NCBI RefSeq assembly: GCF_019112545.1
Contig: NW_025064898.1
Coordinates: forward strand, 525,993-589,992
Origin: Guyanagaster necrorhizus
Lineage: Eukaryota > Basidiomycota > Agaricomycetes > Agaricales > Physalacriaceae
Direction: 5' to 3'
DNA length: 64,000 nucleotides
Part shown: positions 46,962 through 57,405 of the stretch, in pieces
How positions within the stretch are numbered: position 1 is the stretch's first letter
Layout: each line of letters begins with the position of its first letter
Translations under genes and position numbers: made by a program
The notes under the pieces: model-generated
What the model was told of the DNA's origin: nothing
Seen by the model: the letters and a program-made list of their open reading frames with translations, nothing else
Database searches by the model: none

Positions 46962-47373
46962 GAGAGAGGAAAAAAAAAAAGAAAAGGACGACTGGTTTTT
47001 AGGCGCCCTCGCGAATGGGAACAATTTTATAATAAAGCGAGACGGCGGATGAGGTCCGATCGCGAAAGATGGGGCTTAGTTTTATGCAGGACCTGGATGC
47101 CTATGTTTAGGCCTGTTCTCACCGCGCTGGATAGAACTCACCCCCGTTCTCGTGCTTGATGTTCTTGTATTCAATATCCTTCATCATTCATCAAGGACGA
47201 GGGGTTCTATACATCCGTGTGCATGTGCCTCGAGTGTCCGTCGATAATCAAAATCGCTTCTAGTGTGGGTATCCCGGAGTTCATTTTGCGTACCGACTGG
47301 AAGAAAGGCGGAGAGAGGAAAGTCGGATGGACTGCGCGTCGGTTATATGTGACAATGTGTGACCCGCAAATAA
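46962..47373. other. Intergenic region, GT61 promoter
   Basis: About 410 bp between two genes that both read leftward. It includes the TATA-like element of the GT61 gene. Open frames here (for example plus 47217-47639) are antisense to the neighbouring gene or unsupported. Confidence 0.5.
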
Positions 47374-48937
47374 CTAATACCACTCTGGCTCATGCATATC
47401 CAGGCGGACAGGTGCATTGCCTACCTTTACAGGCGTCTCTGACATGTTCGCTGCATGTCTCAGTGCTCTCATCTTTCTCTCTCCCTCCCAATCAACCAAC
47501 AGCTCGGAGACGTCAAGCTCGTTTCCTGCTACCGGCACCGCCCTTCCCAGAGACCGGATCCACTGTCCCACGGCTGCTAGAGAGACGCGTACGTCCCACG
47601 TCCCACCCTCCGTCACGGTCTTGCACAACGCAGCATTGATACCAAAAGCCAATAGGTACCCCGCCGCATGGTCGAGCGCTTGCATCGGCAATGGACGCGG
47701 TCCGGACTCTCCAAATGCAGCTCCCTCGTCTGCGTTGAAGCCCGTCGCAGTCTGAACAAGAGAATCAAACTGGGAGAATCATCAGAGCACGTTCAAAGTT
47801 TATTCAGTCACTCACCCCGCGTCGGTCTTTCCACGGACCGTCCCATCCCCAGGCATTCAGACTCGCATACACCATCCCGGAACCGGGACGGGGACCAAAC
47901 CCTTTTGCCTCCAACCCTCCTGGGCGGTACGCTTGGAGGAACACGTCCGCGTGGCGAGACAGCGAGGATAGCTTGTCCCTTCCTTGCTGGGTATTCAGAT
48001 CGAGCTGGGTGGTGCGCTTGCCCCGGCAAGTGTCTGCGTCGAGGGCGGGTAGGGCGGGCAGGTTCGGAGAGGTTACGAGGAGGACGTCTGCGCCGTGTGC
48101 TGCTAGTGTGCGCCCTGCTACGGGTCCTGCTAATACGCGGCTCAGATCGAGGACACGGATGCCTTCCAGTGGTCGGGTCCCTGGAACTGTATGGCGCTTG
48201 GGAGCATCCCCGATCCTCGTCAGCATAACCGGCGGGACGCCACGAAGAGCCTCCGCCTGTGGGTGGACATTCCATTCGTCGAACGTCCGGTAAGCAGTGG
48301 CGCACATCCCCCACCGTGCTGCTTCTGTTTCAAAGTCGACCGAGTCCCACTGGATGAGTGCCTCTTGGACTTGGGCGCGTGTTACTGATGGCGTGTCAGG
48401 GATATCAAGGATGTCGAGGATGCCTCTGCGATGACTGTGGAGCGTTTAGGTTGATTCGTATGATCACTCACTGAGGAAAGTTTGTGTGTATCCGAGCGTG
48501 TCCGCCGCTTCTAGTCTTGTACAGCCCGGCGATGGTATCCCAGATTGACCCAGGTTTGACGCCGTCGAGTGTATAGTGTGCTTCACTGTCTGCCAGGAAT
48601 TATCATTTATTATCACACGCACTACGAATCTTTTATTGAGCTTCGTACTACTCACGAAACTCCAATGCCGCATGGGCCGAATCCACCCACACGTCCTGCT
48701 CGACTCCACTCTGCAGTTGGTGGAAATAAGCAGCGGATAGGGCGGATAGACCTATAGCTGTCTGCGAGAATGCGTTAAAAAAGGTCTCAGGCTGTAGATG
48801 AAAAGACGGGTTACCTGTGCAGCGTCTCCGAGTTTGAATGAAGACCATGTCGGATTTGCAGGTTCATCGAGGTGGAGGTGGTGCAGACTCGCTTCTGGGA
48901 GTCCCGCTGAGAGCCAGACGGACGCGGCGGGTTCCAT
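47374..48937 (-). CDS. CoA-transferase family III (CaiB/BaiF) protein with the two lobes in swapped order
   Basis: Four to six exons, about 420-440 residues. The N-terminal part resembles the C-terminal lobe of CaiB-type enzymes: IGLSALSAAYFHQ, VDSAHAALEF, HTNFPHHRRGILDILDIPD, WGMCATAYRTFDEWNVHPQ and VMLTRIGDAPKR. The canonical N-terminal Rossmann-like segment comes only after this: LEGIRVLDLSRVLAGPVAGR, HGADVLLVTSP, DLNTQQGRDKL, ADVFLQAYRPGGLEAKGFG, and then SLNAWGWDGPWKDRRG. The family transfers CoA between carboxylic acids or racemises alpha-methylacyl-CoA. Fungal proteins of this arrangement are known to be annotated only as CoA-transferase family III. I see no targeting signal. The start at 48937 is the first Met of the frame and is only 106 bp (154 bp from my preferred ATG) from the divergent kinase-like gene. 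Confidence 0.82.
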
Positions 48938-49091
48938 TTGTAAGTGAGTGAGGGAAGGAATATCGAGGAAGGATCGGGCCGGATACGCCGGGTGGGTACC
49001 TATATCTGGCCTGTGATTCTTTTGTCGGATTATATAAACAGTTATGACGTCGACTAGGACCTCTTTCTTTTCTCTCTTGCACTCTCATCTA
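48938..49091. promoter_or_regulatory. Compact divergent promoter with TATA box
   Basis: Only about 150 bp separate the CoA-transferase gene and the kinase-like gene. TATATAAACA at 49031-49040 faces the kinase-like gene. It ends 3 bp before the first possible ATG (49044), which argues that translation starts at the next one (49092). Confidence 0.55.
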
Positions 49092-51057
49092 ATGGCTTTC
49101 TACCGGACCCTGCAGGAGTTGGATCTCCTCCCTCCGCCATACCTTAAATTGGACACTTCTCATATCTCCCGCGGCATGACACCCATATCCGCAAGACAAA
49201 GGATGACCCTCGAACATCTTTCTGCTAGCCAAAAAGACGAACGGACATTCACTGCTTCTGTTGAGCCAACTTTACTCTCTGATCTTTTGTTGGCGCTAGA
49301 CGAAGACCTTTCCCGCTCAACCGCTTTCTCAGACCAGTATGCCAAATATCGCGATGCCGTTAAAGACAATTATGAGGATCTGCTCTCGGCGCTGGACGAT
49401 TCCCACAACGAACTCCTACCTTCTCTTATACCGCAAGTTTCAGAATCGACGGTGGATAGTAAATTATCAAAAATGATATTGAAACATGCTGAGAGAACCG
49501 TCCTGCACTTTATCCCCAGATGTTGGTCTCAGTACAGAAACAGTGTGTCTCATGAAAGCATTCCTGGACTCTGGATTGTTCCCGATGCTATGCTCTCTTA
49601 CCCGAATTGCTCTCCGACACTTCCTGAGTTTAATATCGTGATCAACAAAGGCGAAAACCAGTTTTTCCTTTACCTAGCGGGAAATGAGTTGATCAAGCGG
49701 CTCAAGAGTGTCGGCTTAGCGCGGTTGGACTATCCTCATACCATCGTTAACAATCAGGATAACTGGTGGCTACTCCTCAATAAGGTCCGTTCCTCCCAGT
49801 TCAACTCAGTTGATTTTTTTAAAAACAATTTCCGGTTCATACAGAGCGCATTGTACTTCACAGATGTGGACCCCGCTGGAGCTGATATTGTGATGTACTA
49901 CTCTTGCAACGCCTTTCTCATCATGTGGCGACAGCGTAATGATTCATTCCCGGACCATATCTTCATCAGCGACGTGAAGGGAAACTTTCGTGGAAACTCT
50001 CTTGAGCAGCAGTTTCGCTCTGGCACGATCAGTGATGCTAAAGCTCGCACGATATTTTCAGAGCCCGAGGGCGGATACCAGTCGTATCCCCACATCCACG
50101 ATGTCTACTTGGCGATAGTTTTTGTCGCTGCTCTGGCTGCGAACCCTTTGCATGCCGTTCATTTCCCGTCGCTGGAGGCCTTTCGATCGAGGCGTCGAGT
50201 GCCGCCGCCTGTGGTGCTATCGAATGTTTATGATATCCATGGGCGAGACCTTGACGATGATACGTCTATCGATGAAAATTCAGCCTATACACCCGCTTCA
50301 ATCTGGAATCCTGTCGTGCCTCGTGCGTTTCGGACCTTTGATAAAGCCTGTGGTGCGACCAGGGCAAATCTGTTCTGGACAGATCCGGGTTACTGGCACT
50401 GCAATTTTGTTTGTTTTATCCCTTCTCTGATTGAATGCGATATCGTCCTTCGGTCCAGGATACAAAGCAGCGTTCACGGTTATACATATCTGGCGAACGT
50501 CCGTGGGCTTCAGAGAAGGTTCGTTTTGAAAGTCTACAGGTTTGATGCTTTTGGCTGGGCGGAGATTGGTGCGTATATAGCTCTGAAGAAGTTGCAGGGC
50601 AGTATTGTTCCGGCGTGTTATGGGTTCGGGTATGTAGGGGACCTGCCTTGGATCCTGCTGGAGTATATCCAACCTCCTCCACCTTACATATCGTTCTCTG
50701 ATCTCAGGCAGATCAGCCTGCCCCATCGGTAAGGTACTTTGTCGTCGCCGGAATTGCTCCAACATTGACCCCGAGGCTGTCTACAGAGGTAAAGTCGTCC
50801 ACGCTGTCAGGCTGCTTCACCAATTGGGGTACAAACATGGTGAACTATTCGACGATAACATCATCTGGACTGTAGATGAGGACCCGGTGATTATCGATCT
50901 AGTGGGCACTAAGAAGCATCATTGCAGTGGGCTGAGCGGTTGTGGGGAGATTGAGGATGTGCGACGACGGCTTGGTTTGACGCATCGGGATGTGGAGCTG
51001 TGGTCTCTTGTCGTAAGGCAGACTCGGGATCAGGAACCTGGGATGTTTGTGGGTTGA
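49092..51057 (+). CDS. Protein-kinase-like protein with altered catalytic loop and a unique N-terminal half
   Basis: Two exons: a very long first exon and a short second exon after an intron at about 50728-50789 (gtaagg...tacag) joining SLPHR to GKVVHAVRLLHQLG. The N-terminal two thirds contain LLLALDEDLSRSTAFSDQYA, helical segments and HDVYLAIVFVAALAANP. I know these only as features of kinase-like proteins of Agaricomycetes. The C-terminal third has kinase-lobe elements: FVLKVYRFDAFGWAEIGAYI (beta-3 Lys and alpha-C region), VPACYGFGYVGDLPWILLEY (hinge) and the catalytic loop YKHGELFDDNIIW. Here HGE replaces HxD, although the Asn of the loop is kept. PVIIDLVGT stands where DFG is expected, with the Asp kept. 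Activity is therefore doubtful but not excluded. About 620 residues, no signal peptide, no RNA-binding or membrane motif. Function unknown; proteins of this type are abundant and poorly studied in these fungi. Confidence 0.72.
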
Positions 51058-51531
51058 AAGCTGTGCAGTCCTCGGCTTGCTCAGGACGAAGCATAAGAAA
51101 TTTTTATCATGATCACGTTTACTTTATTATCATAGATTAAAGAGTCCTTCATAACAAAGACTCGTGTATATCGCTTTGTCATTGCAGAAACTTTTACTTT
51201 ATCAGTGAAATTCTTTTGTCGCTATAACAGATGCCCGATGCCCGATGTGGTTTTCCATTATTTTCGGCACATCCACGCTTCCACATTATTTCGCAAGGTG
51301 GGACTGACTTACTTGACCGCATTGAGAGGCACGCCAAGGCGTCATTTATTTCCAAATGGACTTCTGTAACTACATACATAGGGTATTTAAATAACAATTT
51401 GCTGGCTTGTGAGACATTGAAAATATCCTAATATTTGGGATGAAAATCCCGGCAATCTCAGCTGGTCGTTTGGGTTAACGTGATTAAGTATTCTATTAGA
51501 TGGTAGGCGGAGACCAATTGTCTTCCTTCAA
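51058..51531. other. Intergenic region, no gene recognised
   Basis: About 470 bp between the convergent 3' ends of the kinase-like gene and pseudogene A. AT-rich around 51100-51140; no coding frame of note. Confidence 0.45.
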
Positions 51532-54159
51532 CTATTCCTCCATCATCTCGATGAACTGCCCGGGGTTCGTCGATTGTGACGGACGCCTAAGCCGGCCCAT
51601 CCTCAAAATGGCCAGAGGATGTCCTTCTTCATCATCGCTCCTGTGCGCGTCTTCAAACGGTTCCGGAAATCCTGCAAGCACACGAAGAATATTCCGTCCA
51701 CATGTTAGGCTCTGGAATTCCTTCAATCATTCCCCTCAATAGAACTGATCGGTGTCCGTGTCCATAACAATCCTAACCGAAAATTTGAGCTGAAACATCT
51801 ACTGATATAACAAACAGAACTTACAGAGTACTTCTTAAAGAGGTGTTTGGGAGTAACGGCGTCCACACACTGTTTTATCTGGAAACGATTGAGCCTGCTC
51901 GCTTGGCCGATCATGACTTCAACGGTTATCCAGGTGTCGGGCAAATCATCGTCGAGTTCCACCAGAAAGAGCATGCTAGGTCCCATCGCCGTCTCTGGGT
52001 AGAATATTCCAATATGGTCGTCTGGTCTGTTATGAATTACAAAACCAAAATAGTTATTGGTCAGTTCCCGTATTTTGCTATTAGCTGCCTGAGACGTCAG
52101 AAGACCCCCCCCCCCCCCCCCCCCCCCTACATTCCGGCAAATAACGATGGTTCAGCCCAGATACATTCCAAGTACCCTTTATTGGATATCGTCGCTCTTC
52201 GAGAGGAGTTCCGGGAAAGTCACGCAGTGCCACGAGATGAGCATGTCTAGACCCCAGCCCATGTTCGCCACCAGAGAAAGTGAACAGGTCTCCGAGCTTC
52301 TGAGGTACCGCGAGCTCGGAAGCAAGTGCGCAATGCCGAGTTCAAGAAATCTCGCAGTGCTCTCCTTGAGGAAAGGTATTAGAGTCCCACCCACAAAGTA
52401 CTTGTACGCAACATCTCGAAGTTCTGTTTTCATTTCTTCTTCTACAGAACAGTCACAATGAGAATATGCCAGTAGTCTAGGGAAAGTCCACTTACCGAGC
52501 TGATCAAACTATCGCTGTAACGGCTCGGTAAACATGAGAATGGATGCAGTCAATACTTGTTGTTTGGGATGGAGGGCGAAATTGGTCGGCGTGAATCCTG
52601 CGACGTGCTCAACAAATGCGTTGAAGACAACCAAGGGATTCTGAAAGCCTTGGCGGAGAAGGACGGACAGGAGGCTCGAAGTAAACCGATGCCTGGTGCA
52701 AGCTAAGTTACAATGTCCAGTCGGAGTTTAGGAAACACCCCATACCGACCACGTGGCCACATCCAGATTCTCTCCAGTAACACCGCAATGGACATGTCAT
52801 CCCTGAGATGGTCGGGAATGAACTAGAGAACATAGTCCCGCTGACAACTCCGATCATTAAAGCAGCCGGTATCCCACTGTTCTAAGAATGAAATGCCCTT
52901 TCGTAGACTCGATGCCACGGCGGCCTGAATCTCCTTCGATGATAAGGCTGAGCCAGTAATAATGAAATTGTAGGAAAGGCCGGGACATAAGTTGCCCAGA
53001 GCACGGCACCAACATTCGACAATCTGTCGAAGGAGCGGCCTATGAACGGTAGTGGTGGAAGATAAAGATAGAAACGCAGAAGGAAGGAGCTCGGCAGCGA
53101 TTTGAGCCTCATCGATCACGATCGACAGATGGTTGCCTTCCGACTCAAGCAGTTCAGCGATGCAGATAGATGTCGAGCTACATTCCTCTTCAAGGGCACT
53201 TTGGTCAAGATTGCGAAAATGTGAGAGCAGGCTAACAAATATGTCACCGAAGTAGTTTCTGATCAAGCATGGCTGAACTTGGAGAGCAGTCCACCGTGTT
53301 TTATAAACGTTGTTTGATATCTGATCCCGCGGAACATGTCGCAGAAATCGGCAGAAGATGGTTAGACGGGCGAGAAGGACCGCCGTGTATAAAGACGTCG
53401 ATAGGTCATGATTGTGTGCGAAGGGTGGTCGACATGAAAGATAGAAGCCCCAGGATTGACAGAATGTTTCCATCATAAGACGAGTCTTCCCGGAGCCAGC
53501 ACTGTCGACAAAAATCCTAGGGCAATGTGTCAACACAGGGATAGAATCAACTGAAATGTGTACTTACTGGTGATGACGCCAGAGAAACGGTTGAATTCGT
53601 GTCTGTAAATCCACATTATTCTGGAAAGTGCCCAGCTTTGTACAATAACAATTCAGGGCGATCAGGACTTTGTGTCAATGCGGGGATCTCAAGGCTTCGG
53701 AGGTGAGGAAGGACGTCGGAAGGCACTGTGCTCGGTATCTGCCATGCCTGGAATGTAATCTCTCCGTATACAACCTTTTTGATTTCGACATCCAGTCAGT
53801 CTAAGAGATTTCGCGTATGAGCTTGAAAACATTCAAAAATCAGCCTACGAGAGAAGAATTGACGATTGGTTTGTGTACCATCTTTCAGAGTCATAACAGG
53901 CTCTAAGGCTATATGCCCATCTGAATTTTCTTGAGCCTTTGAGAACTGCTCGTATATGTAACCCACTGAAAAAAATTGTCAATGAAGATGAAAATAACAT
54001 AAGATTTGGAGACATACGAATCAAATACTGGTTCTCCTCGTTGGTTTCGTCGATGCTGTCTACTGCAGACTTGAGCCTGTCGATGCTTGCTATTGTTTCC
54101 TTCCCTACAAGCAGAAATAGACCGATAAGGCTGAAACACGTGCGCCAATCATTCGCCAC
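51532..54159 (-). pseudogene. Crinkler-type P-loop NTPase/nuclease-like gene, copy A (disrupted)
   Basis: Minus-strand segments follow the order of the large fungal proteins that join a P-loop NTPase to a PD-(D/E)xK-like C-terminal part, the Crinkler-RHS type described for fungi and oomycetes. There is a Walker A motif in VDSAGSGKTR near 53500 and a Walker B-like VIDEAQ near 53115. A conserved helical stretch follows (IWMWPRGR near 52760), then a C-terminal domain with LFLVELDDD near 51960 and a tail ending in a stop at 51532. Breaks: an in-frame TAG at complement 52823..52825 between conserved segments, and another at complement 52509..52511. The usual splice sites do not remove them. A 23-nt poly-C run also lies inside this span. 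The 5' limit (54159) is the start of an adjoining open frame that can be spliced on and is uncertain. In the family these proteins act on other cells or in host nuclei; for a saprotroph the role is unknown. Confidence 0.6.
52105..52127. repeat. 23-nt poly-C tract
   Basis: An uninterrupted run of C, very unusual in a nuclear genome of this composition. It lies in the C-terminal part of pseudogene A. Runs of this type are prone to length error in sequencing and to slippage, so its length here is uncertain. Confidence 0.85.
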
Positions 54160-54282
54160 AGCTTTTGTGCAGCTGCTTCGTCAGATTATAGTCGGTCCGC
54201 GTTATCATGTTGAGTGGCCTCAGGTGTTGAAGAAGGAGTTAACATTGGCGTTGAATCATGGGCATGAATCTGTTGGAATCTG

Positions 54283-56184
54283 ATGCAGGAATCGGTCGTT
54301 CCCATTGAATTCTTTGATGAAGCGATACGTGAAACTTTGGACGCCATTTTTTCTCTTTGTCCAAGGAAGCCAGGCATGCCACTTTTCATCGTGATCGATG
54401 AGGAAAATCTCCCTTGCCGATGGCGGTGGATACACTTTTTTAGATGCGTTTTGGGGTGGCCGACCCATTCTTCACGAGATGTTGATGGTTTGGCAGCATC
54501 ACTTGAAGGCTTATGATTTCACTCTGATTGTGGCTGGGACCGAAATTCCGCGAAAGCATTTCCAAGGCGATCAGTGGAGCTACTACCAGTGGACTTCAGA
54601 TGCTGGTGACTTCAGCGTCCCTGAACTACAGAGACAATACATATCTAAATTCCTGCCACCGTCCTTGGCATCGATTCTTTCTGGCGAAGAATTCCAGTTA
54701 CGCATGTGGAAATGGTTTCGCGGGAGGTTAGCATCTTTGATTTTGTCCTGAAAGACCACTTGCGATGACGTACCTCCAGGCATAGATTTACGGCGTCAGT
54801 GATTTCCCAGCTGCTATTCAACGATTTCCAGAGCCCTCATCGCCTCCTTGACTATCTTGTCTGGTTATCTACCGGTTACGAACCACGCGATGGCGAAGTC
54901 TATAGCCATGCAGAAGAATACAGGGACTTTAGGCGTCCTTACATGCCTATGGAAATGCCAGACCCACGATATTGTAAGTCTACCAATTTGCTTTCATCGA
55001 TGTTGACTTCACTGTGCCAGATCCCTCTGTTAAGGCAGCCGTCCATGACGCTCTTATCCACTGCACTGCCTCGTTACTCTTGATCATCGTCTGATCTTTG
55101 GGATTGATCAAATTTTGACGCCGTTTCCCGAGGTGTCGGTCGGTTTGTTGATCCCAACATGGGACAGATTGTCATTGACGAGCCTCTCTGCCTTGTGACA
55201 TGTGCCATGTGCTCGGTGGTTCGCCGACAAGAAAAAATCCCTCACAGACATTGATTCCTCCTTATCTGTGGACCGAAAGTACCAGCGCCCTCTTTCTGCC
55301 ACCTGTTTCGTGGCGCTCTGTTTAGCTCACGTCTTCTGCCAGCCTCAAGCTCTAGCAGATGTCTTTACTTTTCCAGGTACAAAGCCCGAAGGGGCTAACC
55401 AGACCGCGAGTCTTGTGGATTTCACATCAACTGATCTTGGCGAGACGGAGACTGGTGTATTTCAATACACACCCGGCACCTCTAGACGTCTGGCTTACGT
55501 TGCTGAAACTCGCGCCGACACACTTTCCTGGCTGAAAGATGAGCATAGGACTGTGTTTTGTATCCATTCTGCTAACTTTGACAGCCCGGCTTTGCTATTT
55601 TGCCTAAGGCTCGCGGACAAGAGTCTCATTCGGCTGCTCTTAACATGTTTATCTTGATGGAAAGACTGAGGAACTCGTGCCCGAAGCACAGCTTCGGGAC
55701 ATGTTGAAAGCCCTACAGCCCGAGATTCTTTTCGATGAACCTGTAAGTCATTGCATCATCTAATTTCAGCCGTGTCATTGACAGTTTTCAGACCATCGTA
55801 AAGACGGAGGTTGTTAAGTCTCCGACCACAGAGCAGACTCCTCCTTCTCCGCTTGAGACCTCTTCCACTGCCAAGTCCGAGTCTTCTGATCCTTCGAAAG
55901 AGTCTGAAGTATCAGATGTCGTTCGCGAACTTCTCGAGAGCCTTCCTAGCCGGAACCACGGTGTGGGCACATACAGTGTTCTGCGTGTGGTTGCTTCGCT
56001 CTGTGCTGATGCCAAGCTTGACCGCTTGGATGCCGACTCTGAACACCCTATCGCTGAGCTTAACACCCGCTTTGTTCAGAGTATAACTGAGAAATTCTCC
56101 GCGAAGGATATCCTTGAGGATGTCGTAGCAAATGCGACATACACTGGGGGTATATACGGGAGTGAAAAGGAAGAGTGTCGATGA
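54283..56184 (+). pseudogene. Crinkler-type NTPase/nuclease-like gene, copy B (5'-truncated, frameshifted)
   Basis: On the opposite strand to copy A, the same family pattern starts after the P-loop: LFIVIDEE (Walker B-like) near 54390, GGRPILHEMLMVW, AYDFTLIVAGTEIP, QRQYISKFLPPSLAS, WKWFRGRYRFTASV and DYLVWLSTGYEPRDGE. A C-terminal domain near 55350-55650 (ADVFTFPGTKPEGANQ, LSWLKDEHRTVF, ALLFCLRLADKS) and a tail near 55960-56160 (YSVLRVVASLCADAKL) follow. A one-base frame change falls right after the Walker B-like Asp-Glu near 54400. Further changes of frame or stops are near 55080-55200 and 55640-55680. No Walker A motif is found upstream on this strand. It is therefore a decayed copy. It lies head-to-head with copy A, whose predicted 5' end is about 120 bp away. 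Confidence 0.6.
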
Positions 56185-56571
56185 TGGGCCTACTTTAAAG
56201 CGTCAGCGGTCAGCATCCTCATTTGTCGACGGCGTCCAGGAGGTTAATGTATCATGACCAGTGTGTATTATAATTAATTTGAAGCGACCGTTGAAAAGCC
56301 TTGCGTCATCGTTGAGATTTTTATATTGTGACCAGCCTTTGTTTTACCTGATACTACCACACATCAAAAGCAGACTAGGCAGCGAGGGACTGGTAGGAGC
56401 ATGAATCTCCATACAGAGTGCTAGTGCCCTAATGCTTGGTCGATCAACGCCAGAGGTAAAGTGTGTAGTACGTACACATCTGTTCACATATGTAGCTAAT
56501 CACCGCCAAAGCGTTTTCGTAGATCGCAGTAGATGATAGTCCGTTCTCTGCCCCTCATTCTGCGCGCGCCT
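56185..56571. other. Convergent 3' intergenic region
   Basis: About 390 bp between the end of pseudogene B and the end of the GAR transformylase gene, which reads towards it. No coding frame of note. Confidence 0.45.
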
Positions 56572-57405
56572 TCATTTCATCTGTATGTCCGGGGCAGTGG
56601 GAATTGTGTTGTGACGCATTTCATACAATTTTAAGAGCCATTTTGTATAGATATTATTCTCTACCAGACTATTAGTGCACATGCCGAGTAACGAAGAACC
56701 TAGCTCACAAATTGCCTCTACTTCATCTAGAACCTTTTTAGTGCCCATCACGATGATCTCCCATTCGATCTTGTGCAGCCGCTCCTCGTACGCGTCCAGT
56801 GGCTCATTCTGCACAAACGGTACCTCCCTGACGATAAGCGGCTCTCCTCGGTCGACGTCCTTGACAACTCGATGCACCATGGCCCCAGAGCGAGTGATCT
56901 CGCCCTTTTTGAATGCCTCGTACGCCCTCTCGATGGCACTAGCGCCATTAAATTCTCCAGGAAGGGCTGGATGGAGGTTGATGACTGGAATTGACCTCTT
57001 GACTGTATACACCAAGTCCAAGAAACCGTCTCCGAGAATGTGCATCCACCCGGCTAGCACGACAAGATCAGGCTGTTCTTTCAAAACGATTTTCGCGATT
57101 TCGACGTCGTAGTCGGTCCGTGTCTTCCCTGGGTTGGTTTTGAGAAATGGTTGGAGAGCCAAATATGCGGTCCGAATGGGTGGGTTGGCTTGCGCTGCCC
57201 TGGTAAGACCATATGCTGCTTTTCTGTTCGATAAGACGAGAGAAATTTTGGCGTTTGGAAGGGCCGGGGTGTTCTGAGCGTCGATGAGGGCTTGCAGATT
57301 TGTGCCTGAGTTGAGATATTCAGCTCACAAAGTAGGTCGAAATATACGGGTATTTCAAGTACCAGAGCCAGAGATTAGGACGACTATTCGTCGTTTGGGT
57401 ACCAT
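56572..57405 (-). CDS. ADE8: Phosphoribosylglycinamide formyltransferase (GAR transformylase, ADE8 type)
   Basis: Two exons joined at ISGSG-TNLQALI, with the ATG at 57405 (MVPKRRIVVLISGS). The enzyme transfers a formyl group from 10-formyltetrahydrofolate to GAR in the third step of purine synthesis. Family marks: VVLISGSGTNLQAL (phosphate-binding loop), VLSNRKAAYGL, PDLVVLAGWMHILG, PVINLHPALPGEFNGA (the catalytic Asn and His lie in INLHPALPG), GAMVHRVVKDVDRGEPL (with the catalytic Asp) and EERLHKIEWE. It is a single-domain, cytosolic protein of the yeast Ade8 kind, not the trifunctional animal form. The C-terminus extends about 35 residues past the usual end (LVENNIYTKWLLKL); a 3' intron could shorten this, but I see no better end. 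Confidence in the function is high. Confidence 0.93.

Noticed and set aside
46404..47159. 251-codon plus-strand open frame rich in Arg
   Set aside because: It is antisense to the GT61 gene, Arg/Gln-rich from the reverse reading of coding sequence, and has no motif.
47668..48314. Long open frames on both strands over the CoA-transferase gene (plus 47668-48228, minus 47808-48314)
   Set aside because: They are shadow frames of the CoA-transferase exon; the frame carrying the VLDLSRVLAGP motif is the real one.
53939..54283. 114-codon plus-strand frame as an N-terminal exon for pseudogene B
   Set aside because: It lies antisense to the minus-strand frame spliced to pseudogene A, lacks a P-loop, and its join to the next segment is uncertain, so I left it out of the B span.
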